Shown: positions 7,238 to 16,875, numbered from the stretch's first letter. The stretch is DNA of 34,984 nucleotides from Bacteroidales bacterium (GCA_021158405.1 JAGGUP010000185.1:1-34984); one strand, 5' to 3'. A program made the numbers and translations. The notes: generated by a model not told the origin, from the sequence alone.

Positions 7238-10200
7238 ATTATTATGTGTTTGGGGAATTGTAAAATAAAGAGAGTTCCGATGTTTACATTTGATTCAAAG
7301 CGAATATTTCCTTGAGCATTTTCTGTCATTTTTTTAACCAAAGCCAATCCTAATCCCATTCCTCCTGTTTTTGTTGTAAACCGAGGTTCGAAGATATGAG
7401 ATTTTTCTTTTTCTGAAATACCACAGCCATTGTCCGAAATCTGAATCTCAACTGTTTTATCTTGCACGGTAAGACTAATTTGAATTTCTCCTTCATCTTG
7501 TTCTGCTATTGATTGAATAGCATTCTTTAGTAGATTGTTTAAAATGCGAATAAACTGATTTCGGTCGGCATAAATAAATACTTCTTCTTCAGGGAGATGA
7601 GTTTCAAAACGAATGTATTTGTGACTTGAGAATAAATCTATAGCACTTACAAGTAATGGTTTAACAGCTATTGCTTCTGCTTTTATTTGATCGGATGTTG
7701 CAAAGCTTGAAAATTGCGAGGCAATGTTGGATAAGCTATCAATTTGCTCCGTAAGATTTTTTGTTATTTTTTGGAGTTTGTTATCAAAATCTTCTCCACC
7801 TTCTATCCACGCCTTTTCAAGGTATTGAATATTTAACTTCATTGGCGTGAGCGGATTTTTGATTTCATGAGCTATCTGTTGAGCCATTTCTCGCCAGGCT
7901 GATTCTCTTTGAGAACGGGCAAGTTTTTTTGCACTTTCGGATAATTCTTCCACCATGCGATTATATTCTAAAATCAAAGCGCCTATTTCATCATTTTTAT
8001 TCCATTCAATTTTTTCGTTGGGCATCTCAAGTCTCATATGATGAATTTTTTCTCTCAGAAGTTTTAATGGTTTTGAAAGGTAATTAGAGATAATAATAGT
8101 GAGGGAAAGAGTGAGCAGAATTAAAAACATATAAATATTAAGATAGGCGACCAAAAAGCCGGATATCTCTTCCTCTAACTCATGTTGTTTAGCAAAATAA
8201 GGCAGGTTTAAATAGGCTACTGTTTGGTTGTCGATGGAACGAAAAGGGATATATACGGAATAAAATTCTTGCAATCCAATATGTTCCTTATGCAAAAATA
8301 GCGAGCTTTTCATGCTTCCCAAATTATAAAAAGCAATCGGGTTTATTCTTTGTGATAAGAGCTCGGAATCAAATAATTGTGGACGCGAAGTGGCTAATAA
8401 TTTTCCCTCCAGATCATATAAATTTATATCCGTAAAAAAAACTTCAGAGAATTTAATCAGCAAACTTTCCAGATATTCTCTTTGATCCTGTGACGAAGTA
8501 TCAATATCCTGCAATTTATGTTCAAGCTCAATCAAAACGGAATGTGCTTTTTCCATTAATACACTTTTGTTTTTTTCTTCGTTCAAATAATTGAGGTAAT
8601 ACAAACTTGCTAAACCGATGGTAAAAAAAGAAAATAGCAAAATAGCCACCATATTGATTTGAAGCCTTGTTTGAAATCCAATATTTAAATTTGAATGGTG
8701 CTGACTCAAATAGATGATTAAAAACAAACCGGATATATTTAAACTGTAAAAAAGGAATAAAAAGGCCAAAGAGGCAATTTGCTCAAGCCAGGAAATAGCA
8801 GGTTTGCTTACAATTAAAACGTTTTGGTCATCTTGAACATAAACAAAGTGAGAATAGCCTTCAAATAAGAAGTAATTTTCGTCTTCAATTAAATTCTCGC
8901 CATAGGATTCTAAATTCTGTTTATAGTCGAATTTCCCAAACCATTCGCTCAATTTACCATCGAAATAATAGGCATAGGCATAATGGCTTAAAAAACGTAA
9001 ATCCCTGTTTTTTGCATCTGAAAGTAAAGCCGGCATTCCTAGTTCTTTGGGTTGGTATTTGGATAGGAATTCAACAAATAGTTTAGTTTTGGATCTGTCC
9101 GCTTTTTCAAATTCTATAATACCAATGTAATTCTTAGTTCTAAAATGATGATCAACCAAATAAAGAACATTTGATTCGATTGTATCTTTCGCTTCACTAA
9201 TTCGTTCTTCAAAGAAGGGAAAGCAAGGTGTTTCTACATCTTCAGGCAAAAGAAGCAATTGGCTTTCTGAATCGCAAAAAACCATGCTTATTTCATAATT
9301 CTTTGCTGCTTCTTTGAAATAGGATGCATTAATTAAAGCGATCAAATCTTCTTGAGAAAAATCAGCATTATTGAGCAGTGAAAATACCAGACTATCCGAA
9401 AGAATTTTTCCTCTTTCCGTTAGAAAATTATTTTCAAATAAAGGGTCGTTTTTCAATAAATAAGTGGATAGACTTGATTTACGAACGGCTTCCTCTTTTT
9501 GATTGGAGAGTGCCATATAATAAATGCCACTTATCAAAATGAAAAGGATTAAAAAATAAACATTTTTCCAAAAAGCGGTTTTGAATTTTTTTGGATAAAG
9601 ATAAAAAACAGAGAGGAAAAAGATAAATAAAAACAGTTGATTATATTGACTGATCGGATTTTGTTGAAGTGGTAAATAACCAAATATCAAAGCGATGAAA
9701 AACGAAATCAGTATATAGAATAGTTTATTATTTAAGTTTACTAATGCATATTCAATCAGCTTTTTACTAAGTATGAACCATGATAATTGCAAAAATATTA
9801 CAAGGATAAGTACAGTGTAACTGTAGAAATTCAAATTGGTGATGGCGGTTATCTCTAAGTTGATCTGAGAATCGAAAATCAGACTATGTAACAGTGCATA
9901 CAAACCATAATAAAGTCCCGAAAGTGTTAATAATACCGCAGTAGTTATACTGATTTGGACAACAGTTGATCTATTTTTAAATGCTTTTAGATCTGTATGA
10001 ATGTTAAAGTATAAGACACTGGAAAAAATCCAAATGCTTAAAAGAAAAAGCTGCCCTAGTGAGGAGTAAATGCTGAGGTTTGCATAGAGTTGAGCTTGAA
10101 AAAGAGGACTCTGAAAAAGGGCAGACGGAAATTCGATCCAACCAAAAAACAAAAGATAAAGGCCATTCAAGGCAATAAAAAATAGAATTTTAGTTGTTTT

Positions 10201-10908
10201 TGTAGTATTGATTATTTTGGCATTACTCAGAGCAATATCAACGCAAAAAACAAAAAAGATATAGGAAAATAGGAAAGTAAAAAAAAGCAAGAAAGGCATA
10301 TGTTTCGATGAAACAGAATCTCCTTTAAAGACAAATGAGAATAAAAAATCTCCTTCTTGATCGGTAATTTCATAAAAACCTCTGTTTTTCGATAATTCAA
10401 GTTCATTCTTAATGCCAAAAGATTCTAGAAAATAATCGTGTAAGAATTCGTTTTGTAAGGAATAATCGACCTGCAAAATCTTGACAGCGAGTAAAGTATA
10501 ATCTTCATTGGACGAACTTTGCATAAGTAGCCAATGCGGACCAATTTTTGAACAAGTAAGTTTCTGTTTGAGTAAACTATCAGAAGTAGGGATAAGGATG
10601 TGATTGTTTGTCCAGAATACCAGCTTGTGATCTTTGTATAAATAAAGTGCCAATTGTTCGTTTCGTCCATCTTGATTAATTAATGCTTTTTCTTCAAATT
10701 CCAAGAGACCTTGCTCTTCAAATATTTTATTTAGCTCAGCTAAAGTGGAACTAAGTTCGTCTGAAAAATCAAGAATTTTTTGCTGAAAATCAGCCTGGAC
10801 TTTTTCTTCTGTTTGACTTTGAGTATTGTTAATACTCAAACTTAAGCCAAGAAAAAAAAGCACAAAAAAGAAGAAAAAGCTAAAACTTGCGACTGATTTT
10901 TTACTCAT
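7234..10908 (-). CDS. Very large membrane sensor histidine kinase, NtrY-like C-terminus, orphan
   Basis: 1224 aa from the ATG at 10908 (MSKKSVASFS). Roughly twelve membrane segments are spread over the first ~950 residues, with two big presumably periplasmic regions (after segment 1, and between the 9th and 10th). A HAMP-like linker follows the last segment, then HisKA with His1014 in AHEIKNPLTPMK, then HATPase_c with N-box NNLLKNAIQ, G1 DNGCGIS, F-box FEPRFTT and G2 GMGLGLAL, so it should be active. The longer start at 10956 is rejected because a promoter candidate lies between. No response regulator is adjacent; a membrane protein and an SDR follow in the same operon. The signal sensed is unknown. 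Confidence 0.88.
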   Translation of the reverse strand: MSKKSVASFSFFFFFVLFFLGLSLSINNTQSQTEEKVQADFQQKILDFSDELSSTLAELNKIFEEQGLLEFEEKALINQDGRNEQLALYLYKDHKLVFWTNNHILIPTSDSLLKQKLTCSKIGPHWLLMQSSSNEDYTLLAVKILQVDYSLQNEFLHDYFLESFGIKNELELSKNRGFYEITDQEGDFLFSFVFKGDSVSSKHMPFLLFFTFLFSYIFFVFCVDIALSNAKIINTTKTTKILFFIALNGLYLLFFGWIEFPSALFQSPLFQAQLYANLSIYSSLGQLFLLSIWIFSSVLYFNIHTDLKAFKNRSTVVQISITTAVLLTLSGLYYGLYALLHSLIFDSQINLEITAITNLNFYSYTVLILVIFLQLSWFILSKKLIEYALVNLNNKLFYILISFFIALIFGYLPLQQNPISQYNQLFLFIFFLSVFYLYPKKFKTAFWKNVYFLILFILISGIYYMALSNQKEEAVRKSSLSTYLLKNDPLFENNFLTERGKILSDSLVFSLLNNADFSQEDLIALINASYFKEAAKNYEISMVFCDSESQLLLLPEDVETPCFPFFEERISEAKDTIESNVLYLVDHHFRTKNYIGIIEFEKADRSKTKLFVEFLSKYQPKELGMPALLSDAKNRDLRFLSHYAYAYYFDGKLSEWFGKFDYKQNLESYGENLIEDENYFLFEGYSHFVYVQDDQNVLIVSKPAISWLEQIASLAFLFLFYSLNISGLFLIIYLSQHHSNLNIGFQTRLQINMVAILLFSFFTIGLASLYYLNYLNEEKNKSVLMEKAHSVLIELEHKLQDIDTSSQDQREYLESLLIKFSEVFFTDINLYDLEGKLLATSRPQLFDSELLSQRINPIAFYNLGSMKSSLFLHKEHIGLQEFYSVYIPFRSIDNQTVAYLNLPYFAKQHELEEEISGFLVAYLNIYMFLILLTLSLTIIISNYLSKPLKLLREKIHHMRLEMPNEKIEWNKNDEIGALILEYNRMVEELSESAKKLARSQRESAWREMAQQIAHEIKNPLTPMKLNIQYLEKAWIEGGEDFDNKLQKITKNLTEQIDSLSNIASQFSSFATSDQIKAEAIAVKPLLVSAIDLFSSHKYIRFETHLPEEEVFIYADRNQFIRILNNLLKNAIQSIAEQDEGEIQISLTVQDKTVEIQISDNGCGISEKEKSHIFEPRFTTKTGGMGLGLALVKKMTENAQGNIRFESNVNIGTLFILQFPKHIII

Positions 10909-10912
10909 AATA

Positions 10913-10945
10913 CGAAAATACAATTTATAATTGATTTGAAACAAA
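10913..10945 (-). promoter_or_regulatory. Candidate promoter of the kinase operon, TTTG-N21-TATTTTCG
   Basis: Minus strand: TTTG (10942-10945), 21-nt spacer, TATTTTCG (10913-10920), one mismatch from TAnnTTTG. The ATG at 10908 is 4 nt beyond the box, so the mRNA would be almost leaderless. It lies back-to-back with the ahcY promoter. Confidence 0.4.
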
Positions 10946-10976
10946 GGTTGAGCCAAAATGAACTCGGAAAAAGTTT

Positions 10977-10984
10977 TATCTTTG
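10977..10984 (+). promoter_or_regulatory. -7 box TATCTTTG for ahcY
   Basis: TATCTTTG followed by CGCCCA, the same downstream extension as at the M16 peptidase, folB and lipA promoters. The start site would be near 10991, giving a leader of about 34 nt. The nearest upstream TTG (10948-10950) leaves a spacer of 26, longer than usual. Confidence 0.6.
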
Positions 10985-11024
10985 CGCCCATAAAACTATA
11001 TATCAACAAAATAAAATTAAAAAT

Positions 11025-12449
11025 ATGTCCAACACAATGACGCAAACAATTGATTATAAAGTAGCCGATATTAATTTGGCTGATTGGGGAAGAAAAGAAT
11101 TAGATATTGCTGAAAAAGAAATGCCAGGCTTGATGTCTATTCGTGAAAAATATAGTAAAACCAAGCCTTTGCAAGGCGTTAGGATTACCGGTTCTTTGCA
11201 TATGACGATTCAAACCGCTGTTTTAATAGAGACTTTAGTGGCTTTGGGTGCAGATGTGCGTTGGGCTAGTTGTAATATTTTTTCTACACAAGATCATGCT
11301 GCTGCCGCAATTGCCGCTACCGGCGTTCCTGTTTTTGCATGGAAAGGGGAGACTTTAAAAGAATATTGGTGGTGTACAAACCAAGCCTTAAGCTTTCCTG
11401 ATGGAAAAGGACCACAATTAGTTGTTGATGATGGTGGTGATGCTACATTGATGATTCATAAAGGATATGCTGCCGAAAAGGATACAAGCACTTTAGATGT
11501 TGAAGCTGAGAGTGTAGAAGAAGCAGAGATATTGGAGCTCTTAAAAGGTGTTTTGAAAGAAGATAATCAAAGATGGCATAAAACTGTTGCTGATTGGAAA
11601 GGCGTTTCGGAAGAAACTACAACAGGAGTTCATCGTTTATATCATATGTTTGAAACTGGCGAGCTTTTAGTTCCTGCAATCAATGTTAACGATTCTGTTA
11701 CCAAATCGAAATTTGATAATCTTTATGGCTGTCGCGAATCATTGGCTGATGGTATTAAACGTGCAACTGATGTTATGATTGCAGGGAAAGTTGTGGTTGT
11801 AGCCGGTTATGGTGACGTTGGTAAAGGTTCTGCTCACTCTATGAGAAGTTATGGAGCGCGTGTAATTGTTACTGAAATTGATCCTATTTGCGCTTTGCAG
11901 GCCTCTATGGAGGGATTTGAAGTCACCACTATGGAAGAAGCTGTAAAAGAGGGTAATATTTTTGTTACAACTACCGGAAACAAAGATGTTATCACTGCGA
12001 AACATATGAGCGAAATGAAAGATCAGGCAATTGTGTGTAATATTGGTCATTTTGATAATGAGATTCAAGTAACGAAAATGGAACAATTACCCGGAGTAGA
12101 GAAAGTGAATATCAAACCTCAGGTTGATTGTTATAATTTTGCCGATGGTCATTCCATTTTCTTATTAGCCGAAGGTCGTTTGGTGAATTTAGGTTGCGCT
12201 ACCGGTCATCCAAGTTTTGTGATGAGTAATTCATTTACCAACCAAACTTTAGCACAAATTGATCTTTGGGAAAAACGCAACGAATATGAAATTGGAGTCT
12301 ATCGTTTACCAAAATATTTAGATGAAGAAGTGGCTCGTTTGCACCTCGAAAAAATTGGTGTTAAATTATCTACTTTGTCAAAAGAACAAGCTGATTATAT
12401 TGGAGTAAAAGTTGATGGTCCATACAAGGCAGATCATTACCGTTATTAG
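11025..12449 (+). CDS. ahcY: Adenosylhomocysteinase (SAH hydrolase)
   Basis: 474 aa. It reversibly hydrolyses S-adenosylhomocysteine to adenosine and homocysteine, relieving product inhibition of methyltransferases. Recognisable blocks: [16 protein letters not shown] and [14 protein letters not shown] near the N-terminus, [13 protein letters not shown] for substrate contacts, [16 protein letters not shown] with the catalytic Lys/Asp region, and the NAD motif [10 protein letters not shown]. The 40-residue insert rich in Glu after the DDGGDA block is typical of the long bacterial/plant type. The C-terminal tail KADHYRY is the conserved end that reaches into the neighbouring subunit's NAD site. 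Monocistronic, with its own promoter. Confidence 0.97.
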   Translation: MSNTMTQTIDYKVADINLADWGRKELDIAEKEMPGLMSIREKYSKTKPLQGVRITGSLHMTIQTAVLIETLVALGADVRWASCNIFSTQDHAAAAIAATGVPVFAWKGETLKEYWWCTNQALSFPDGKGPQLVVDDGGDATLMIHKGYAAEKDTSTLDVEAESVEEAEILELLKGVLKEDNQRWHKTVADWKGVSEETTTGVHRLYHMFETGELLVPAINVNDSVTKSKFDNLYGCRESLADGIKRATDVMIAGKVVVVAGYGDVGKGSAHSMRSYGARVIVTEIDPICALQASMEGFEVTTMEEAVKEGNIFVTTTGNKDVITAKHMSEMKDQAIVCNIGHFDNEIQVTKMEQLPGVEKVNIKPQVDCYNFADGHSIFLLAEGRLVNLGCATGHPSFVMSNSFTNQTLAQIDLWEKRNEYEIGVYRLPKYLDEEVARLHLEKIGVKLSTLSKEQADYIGVKVDGPYKADHYRY

Positions 12450-12582
12450 AAATTTATTCGTCTTTTAATTTTTTTCATAAAAAGTGATAATTTTTTAAAA
12501 TTCTGATGAATTTGATTGTGATTCTTCATTGAACTAAGTTTTTTAATAAGCAAGCTATTTTAGGATAAAATAAATTTAATTT

Positions 12583-12630
12583 GCGATATTTAAGGGTGAA
12601 ATCTTTTAAATATCGCTTATTTTTTATTTC
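12583..12630 (+). terminator. Hairpin with T-rich tail, possible ahcY terminator
   Basis: Perfect 11-bp arms GCGATATTTAA (12583-12593) and TTAAATATCGC (12606-12616), 12-nt loop, followed by TTATTTTTTATTTC. The stem is AT-rich apart from its base, and it lies about 130 nt past the ahcY stop, so termination is plausible but not certain. Confidence 0.45.
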
Positions 12631-12990
12631 GATGACGGATTCTTTTTTATGTTCAATTGTCATCTATATTCTTTCGAATCTTTGGTTGTAAAAGTCTAAA
12701 AACCGTGATATACTTGCTTGTACGAGTTTTGAAAATTGCTGTGCCAAAAGAATAAAAAAATGAAATTACTTTTCGAAATTTATTTTTAAAAAAATAAAAA
12801 AAAACGAGATTTATATTTTTATTTATGCAGTTAATCTGCACGTAATCAAATTATTAGCAATAATGGTGAAAAAATAATTTCGATTTTTATAAAATTTATA
12901 TTCTCAATAAACACAGGCTTTTAGCTAAAACTCAAAGTTAATAACAGTGCTATGTTGATAATTTAAATTCCGTTTTAAAAAAATCATATT

Positions 12991-12998
12991 TACATTTG
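12991..12998 (+). promoter_or_regulatory. -7 box TACATTTG for nrdJ
   Basis: TACATTTG fits TAnnTTTG. The start site would be near 13005, leaving a leader of about 62 nt, longer than at most other promoters here. No TTG sits at the usual -33 position. Confidence 0.5.
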
Positions 12999-13066
12999 GT
13001 CAAGAGAAAAAAGGAGCCAAATTTAGGCGTTCTATTATCAAAAAATTAATATACCACAATAAAATT

Positions 13067-15760
13067 ATGGAAAAAGATTTGTTCGCTAACGTGTCATCTG
13101 TTGATGAAGAGAAAAAAGATGTAACGTCAAATTTCTATCGAAAAATAGAAGTGGAACGCTTTCAAAGCGAAGCTTTTTCGAAAGATGAAAAAAGCACCTC
13201 GGAAAATTTGGAGAAAAATGATTTAAGTAGAGTTCCAATCCAAAAATCATATTCTCATCAAGAAGTATTATTAGCAGCAGCCGAGTATTTTGGAGGCGAT
13301 GATTTGGCCGCCAATGTTTGGATGAATAAATATGCCTTAAAAAATTCTGCCGGCGATATTTTTGAGCTTACTCCCGATAAAATGCACAAACGGATTGCCT
13401 CTGAAATTGGTCGTATAGAAGAGAAATACCCAGATCCTATTTCAAAGGAAACGATTTATGATCTTTTGAAAGATTTTAAATATATTATCCCAGCGGGAAG
13501 TCCGATGGCTGGAATAGGTAATAATTTTCAAGCATCTTCTCTATCTAATTGTTTTGTTATAGGCAATGACGGAGAATCTGATTCCTACGGGGGAATTATG
13601 AAAATAGATCAGGAACAAGTACAGTTGATGAAGCGTAGAGGAGGTGTTGGACATGATTTATCTCATATTCGTCCTGCCGGATCTGCTGTTAAAAACAGTG
13701 CATTAACATCTACCGGAATTGTTCCTTTTATGGAGCGCTATTCTAACTCTACACGTGAAGTTGCCCAAGATGGTCGACGTGGAGCTCTTATGTTGAGTTT
13801 GTCGGTGAAACATCCGGATGCTGAAGCCTTTATAGATGCTAAAATGGTGCAAGGAAAAGTTACAGGAGCTAATGTTTCAGTAAAAATTACCGATGATTTT
13901 ATGCGTGCTGTTGTTGACGGAAGTTCTTTTAAGCAGCAATATCCTGTTGATAGTGAACATCCGAAAGTGGTAAAAGAAACGGATGCAAGTATACTTTGGG
14001 ATAAAATAATTCACAATGCATGGGCTTCGGCAGAGCCCGGAATCCTTTTTTGGGATACAATAATCAAAGAATCAGTTCCTGATGCCTATGCCGATATGGG
14101 TTTCAAGACCGTTTCTACCAATCCTTGTGGCGAAATTCCCCTTTGTCCATACGATAGTTGCCGTTTATTAGCGCTTAACTTATATAGTTATGTCGAGCAT
14201 CCATTTACGGATGATGCTGTTTTTAATTCAGAATTATTTGCAGAACATGTGCATTATGCACAGCGTATAATGGATGATATTATCGATCTTGAGATTGAAA
14301 AAATTGATCGTATCATCCATAAAATAGAAACCGATCCTGAAGATAAAGAAATAAAACGTGTTGAGTTAAATCTTTGGGAAAACATTAAAAGAAAAAGTAT
14401 TGAAGGTCGTCGTACAGGAATTGGTATAACTGCCGAAGGCGATATGTTAGCTGCTTTAAATCTTCGTTATGGTTCTGATGAAGCTGTCACTTTTTCAACA
14501 GAAGTACATAAATTATTAGCCATTGAAGCCTATCGTTCTTCTATTAATTTGGCTAAAAGCCGTGGAGCATTTCCTATTTTTAATTATGAGCGAGAAGCTG
14601 AAAACCCATTTATAAGTCGCATTAGAGAAGCAGCCCCTGAAGTAATTGAAGAGATGAAAAAATACGGGCGTAGAAATATTGCCTTACTCACTATTGCCCC
14701 AACTGGAAGTGTAAGTATCTGTACACAAACTTCATCTGGAATTGAGCCTGTTTTTCTAGTGGCCTATAAACGCAGACGTAAGGTGAATCCAAACGATAAA
14801 AATGTGAATATAAGTTTTGTTGATGAAGTGGATGATAGCTGGGAAGAATACAATGTTTTTCATCCAAAATTTATTGATTGGTTGAAAATTAAAGGATATA
14901 ATGAAAAAGAAATAAAAAATTATTCTGATAATGAATTGAATGCTCTCATCGAAAAATCGCCTTATCACAAAGCCACTTCCAATGACATTAATTGGGTGAA
15001 CAAAGTGAAAATGCAAGGGAGAATTCAGAAATGGGTAGATCATTCCATTTCGGTAACGGTAAATCTTCCTACAGATGCAAGCAAAGAATTAGTAAGCGAT
15101 GTTTATAAAACAGCTTGGGAATCGGGGTGTAAAGGAATGACCATTTATCGGGAAGGTTCTCGATCGGGTGTTTTGGTAGCTAAAACGGATAAGGAAGCAA
15201 ATACGTTTTGCGAAACGCAAGCTCCTGTTCGTCCAAAACGATTGGCCGCCGATGTTATTCGTTTCCAAAATGATTATGAAAAATGGATTGCCGTTGTTGG
15301 CTTAATGGATGGGAAACCCTATGAAGTTTTCACAGGTCAGGCAGATGATTTTTATTTGCCCCCTTGGGTTGAAAAAGGCACTGTAATTCGAAATAAAAAA
15401 GAAGGTGAACGTGCTCGTTATGATTTTCAATTCCTCGATAAACAAGGTTATAAAGTCACATCCGAAGGTTTATCGCGCACTTTTAATAAAACATTCTGGA
15501 ATTATGCAAAACTTATTTCTGGTATTTTACGTCACGGAATGCCTTTGTATCAAGCTGTTGAATTGATATCAAATTTGAATTTTGATACGGAAAGCATCAA
15601 TACATGGAAAAATGGCGTTGTTCGATCTTTGAAAAAATACATTCCGGATGGAACGAATGCAGCTAAAAATAAATGTCCCGAATGTGGTGTAGATGATGGA
15701 CTTATCTATAAAGAAGGTTGTTTAACTTGTAAACATTGTGGATTTTCTAAATGTGAATAA
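13067..15760 (+). CDS. nrdJ: Adenosylcobalamin-dependent (class II) ribonucleotide reductase
   Basis: 897 aa. It reduces ribonucleotides to deoxyribonucleotides using an adenosylcobalamin-derived thiyl radical. The active-site block NPCGEIPLCPYDSC puts N352, C354 (thiyl radical) and E356 in place, with C365 and C162 (SNCFVIG) as the redox pair; the C354 to C365 spacing equals that in the Thermotoga enzyme. The C-terminus has a zinc-ribbon/redox tail, CPECG...CKHCGFSKCE, typical of long NrdJ proteins. The N-terminal ~65 residues are charged and low-complexity, and I see no ATP-cone. One subunit suffices, and no nrdB is nearby. Implies access to vitamin B12 and oxygen-independent deoxynucleotide supply. 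Confidence 0.95.
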   Translation: MEKDLFANVSSVDEEKKDVTSNFYRKIEVERFQSEAFSKDEKSTSENLEKNDLSRVPIQKSYSHQEVLLAAAEYFGGDDLAANVWMNKYALKNSAGDIFELTPDKMHKRIASEIGRIEEKYPDPISKETIYDLLKDFKYIIPAGSPMAGIGNNFQASSLSNCFVIGNDGESDSYGGIMKIDQEQVQLMKRRGGVGHDLSHIRPAGSAVKNSALTSTGIVPFMERYSNSTREVAQDGRRGALMLSLSVKHPDAEAFIDAKMVQGKVTGANVSVKITDDFMRAVVDGSSFKQQYPVDSEHPKVVKETDASILWDKIIHNAWASAEPGILFWDTIIKESVPDAYADMGFKTVSTNPCGEIPLCPYDSCRLLALNLYSYVEHPFTDDAVFNSELFAEHVHYAQRIMDDIIDLEIEKIDRIIHKIETDPEDKEIKRVELNLWENIKRKSIEGRRTGIGITAEGDMLAALNLRYGSDEAVTFSTEVHKLLAIEAYRSSINLAKSRGAFPIFNYEREAENPFISRIREAAPEVIEEMKKYGRRNIALLTIAPTGSVSICTQTSSGIEPVFLVAYKRRRKVNPNDKNVNISFVDEVDDSWEEYNVFHPKFIDWLKIKGYNEKEIKNYSDNELNALIEKSPYHKATSNDINWVNKVKMQGRIQKWVDHSISVTVNLPTDASKELVSDVYKTAWESGCKGMTIYREGSRSGVLVAKTDKEANTFCETQAPVRPKRLAADVIRFQNDYEKWIAVVGLMDGKPYEVFTGQADDFYLPPWVEKGTVIRNKKEGERARYDFQFLDKQGYKVTSEGLSRTFNKTFWNYAKLISGILRHGMPLYQAVELISNLNFDTESINTWKNGVVRSLKKYIPDGTNAAKNKCPECGVDDGLIYKEGCLTCKHCGFSKCE

Positions 15761-15779
15761 TTAAGGAGATTTTCATAAA

Positions 15780-15811
15780 AAAGGCTCCGGAGATTTTTCT
15801 TCGGAGCCTTT
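15780..15811. terminator. Bidirectional intrinsic terminator between nrdJ and the YgaP-like gene
   Basis: Arms AAAGGCTCCG (15780-15789) and CGGAGCCTTT (15802-15811) with a 12-nt loop. On the minus strand the stem is followed by a run of T, a good terminator for the gene at 15831. On the plus strand the tail TTTGTGT is weaker but still plausible for nrdJ. Confidence 0.85.
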
Positions 15812-15830
15812 GTGTATTCAATACGTTTGC

Positions 15831-16037
15831 CTATTTCTTTTTCGAACATGTATTATATCCAAAAATAGCATAAAGCCCACAGAAATTTAAGAGTCCGGTT
15901 AATAATAAAACAATGGCTATAATAATCAGCACTAAGCCTACAGTTCCGCTAATAATTCCGAAATAATAGAGTAGAGCAATAACAATTGCAGCTACAAGTC
16001 TAAAAACTTTGTCAAATACTCCGATGTTTCTTTTCAT
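15831..16037 (-). CDS. YgaP-like membrane protein (DUF2892)
   Basis: 68 aa. It begins MKRNIGVFDKVFRLV, the usual opening of the DUF2892 family, followed by two membrane helices (about 13-30 and 33-50) and CGLYAIFGYNTCSKK at the end, where the family's conserved cysteines lie. The same module forms the membrane anchor of YgaP rhodanese; here it stands alone. Its promoter candidate sits about 120 bp upstream, just past the methyltransferase stop, and the strong hairpin downstream ends its transcript. Function unknown. Confidence 0.85.
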   Translation of the reverse strand: MKRNIGVFDKVFRLVAAIVIALLYYFGIISGTVGLVLIIIAIVLLLTGLLNFCGLYAIFGYNTCSKKK

Positions 16038-16157
16038 CTGTTTATAATTTTATGTTTTGGTCAGAAGCGGCTCTTCCCCAAATCAAGCCTCAATTTATTC
16101 CAAATTTATTTCTAATTTATATATCTATGTCTAAATTCATTTGGTTTGATGATGCGA

Positions 16158-16165
16158 CAAATATA
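16158..16165 (-). promoter_or_regulatory. -7 box TATATTTG for the YgaP-like gene
   Basis: Minus strand TATATTTG followed by TCGCAT. The start site would be near 16151, leaving a leader of about 114 nt, the longest in this window. No -33 TTG at the usual spacing. Confidence 0.4.
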
Positions 16166-16178
16166 CAAAAACATTTAA

Positions 16179-16865
16179 CTATATAGATATGTTTTTATGA
16201 GCAATAAAAACGGTCCATAAATAATAGCGCCAAACAACATCACTATTTTTAAAGCCTATTCTTCTACACCAATTAAAATAATTCTCAACAGACGTATGAA
16301 AGTCGTGATTATCTTGATGGTTCATCCAAAGCTTCCATTCTGATTTAGGAACATTTTTTCCTTCTGACGAAAGTTTCCAGTTTTCCATATGTTGCTGGTA
16401 ACGCGCCTTGGTACTTCCTGCAAATTGATCACCAAAAATCAGTACTCCTTTTGGCGAAAGCCAGGAATAAATTTTCGTAAGTAATTTCTCTTTTTGAGGA
16501 TCGGTAAGGTGATGAAGCGCAATACTGGAAACTATTAAATCAATGGAGTCCGTCTCAAATTCGAGCGTATTAAAATCTTCGTTTAGGTATTTAATGTTTG
16601 AATAGTCTTTTAAACGCTGTTTTACTTCAGAAAGTATGGAAGCTGATAAATCAACAGCCAAAATATCTGCTTCAGGATATTGATTTACAATGCCTTCAGA
16701 TAAGTTTCCGGTTCCGCAGCCCAGATCCACAATGCGTTTAGGATTTAAATCTTTTGGAACATAATCCAAAATCATCCAAAGCATTTCGCGGTAGCGAGGC
16801 ACCAAACGTTCAAGCATTTCGGTATATTCACTACTGATTAGGTTATAGAAACTTTCAACATCCAT
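16179..16865 (-). CDS. Class I SAM-dependent methyltransferase
   Basis: 228 aa from the ATG at 16865 (MDVESFYNLIS). SAM motif I is VDLGCGTGN (46-54), the acidic residue of motif II is in ILAVDLSAS, and motif IV/post is DLIVSSIALHHLTDPQKE. Methyltransf_25/11 type; the acceptor cannot be inferred. An alternative ATG at 16898 would add 11 residues and overlap the M14 gene end by 23 bp; the chosen start lies 10 bp after that stop. Either way it is translationally close to the M14 carboxypeptidase gene and probably on the same transcript. Confidence 0.85.
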   Translation of the reverse strand: MDVESFYNLISSEYTEMLERLVPRYREMLWMILDYVPKDLNPKRIVDLGCGTGNLSEGIVNQYPEADILAVDLSASILSEVKQRLKDYSNIKYLNEDFNTLEFETDSIDLIVSSIALHHLTDPQKEKLLTKIYSWLSPKGVLIFGDQFAGSTKARYQQHMENWKLSSEGKNVPKSEWKLWMNHQDNHDFHTSVENYFNWCRRIGFKNSDVVWRYYLWTVFIAHKNISI

Positions 16866-16875
16866 CGGGTTAGTT

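Larger units (their letters stand above)
12450..13066. other. 617-bp AT-rich gene-free stretch between ahcY and nrdJ
   Basis: Holds the hairpin at 12583-12616, long A and T runs around 12780-12815, a small inverted repeat TGCAG-TTAAT-CTGCA (12826-12840) and the nrdJ promoter. I looked for a cobalamin riboswitch, because nrdJ enzymes use that cofactor, and for paired NrdR boxes, and saw neither. A 62-codon minus-strand ORF (12653-12841) is lysine/phenylalanine-rich and looks like translated AT-rich noise. Confidence 0.6.

Noticed and set aside
12653-12841. 62-codon minus-strand ORF between ahcY and nrdJ
   Set aside because: Composition is Lys/Asn/Phe/Ile noise from AT-rich DNA, with no promoter or family pattern.
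12842-13066. Cobalamin riboswitch upstream of nrdJ
   Set aside because: I found no B12-box-like sequence or the expected long structured leader; the predicted leader is only about 62 nt.
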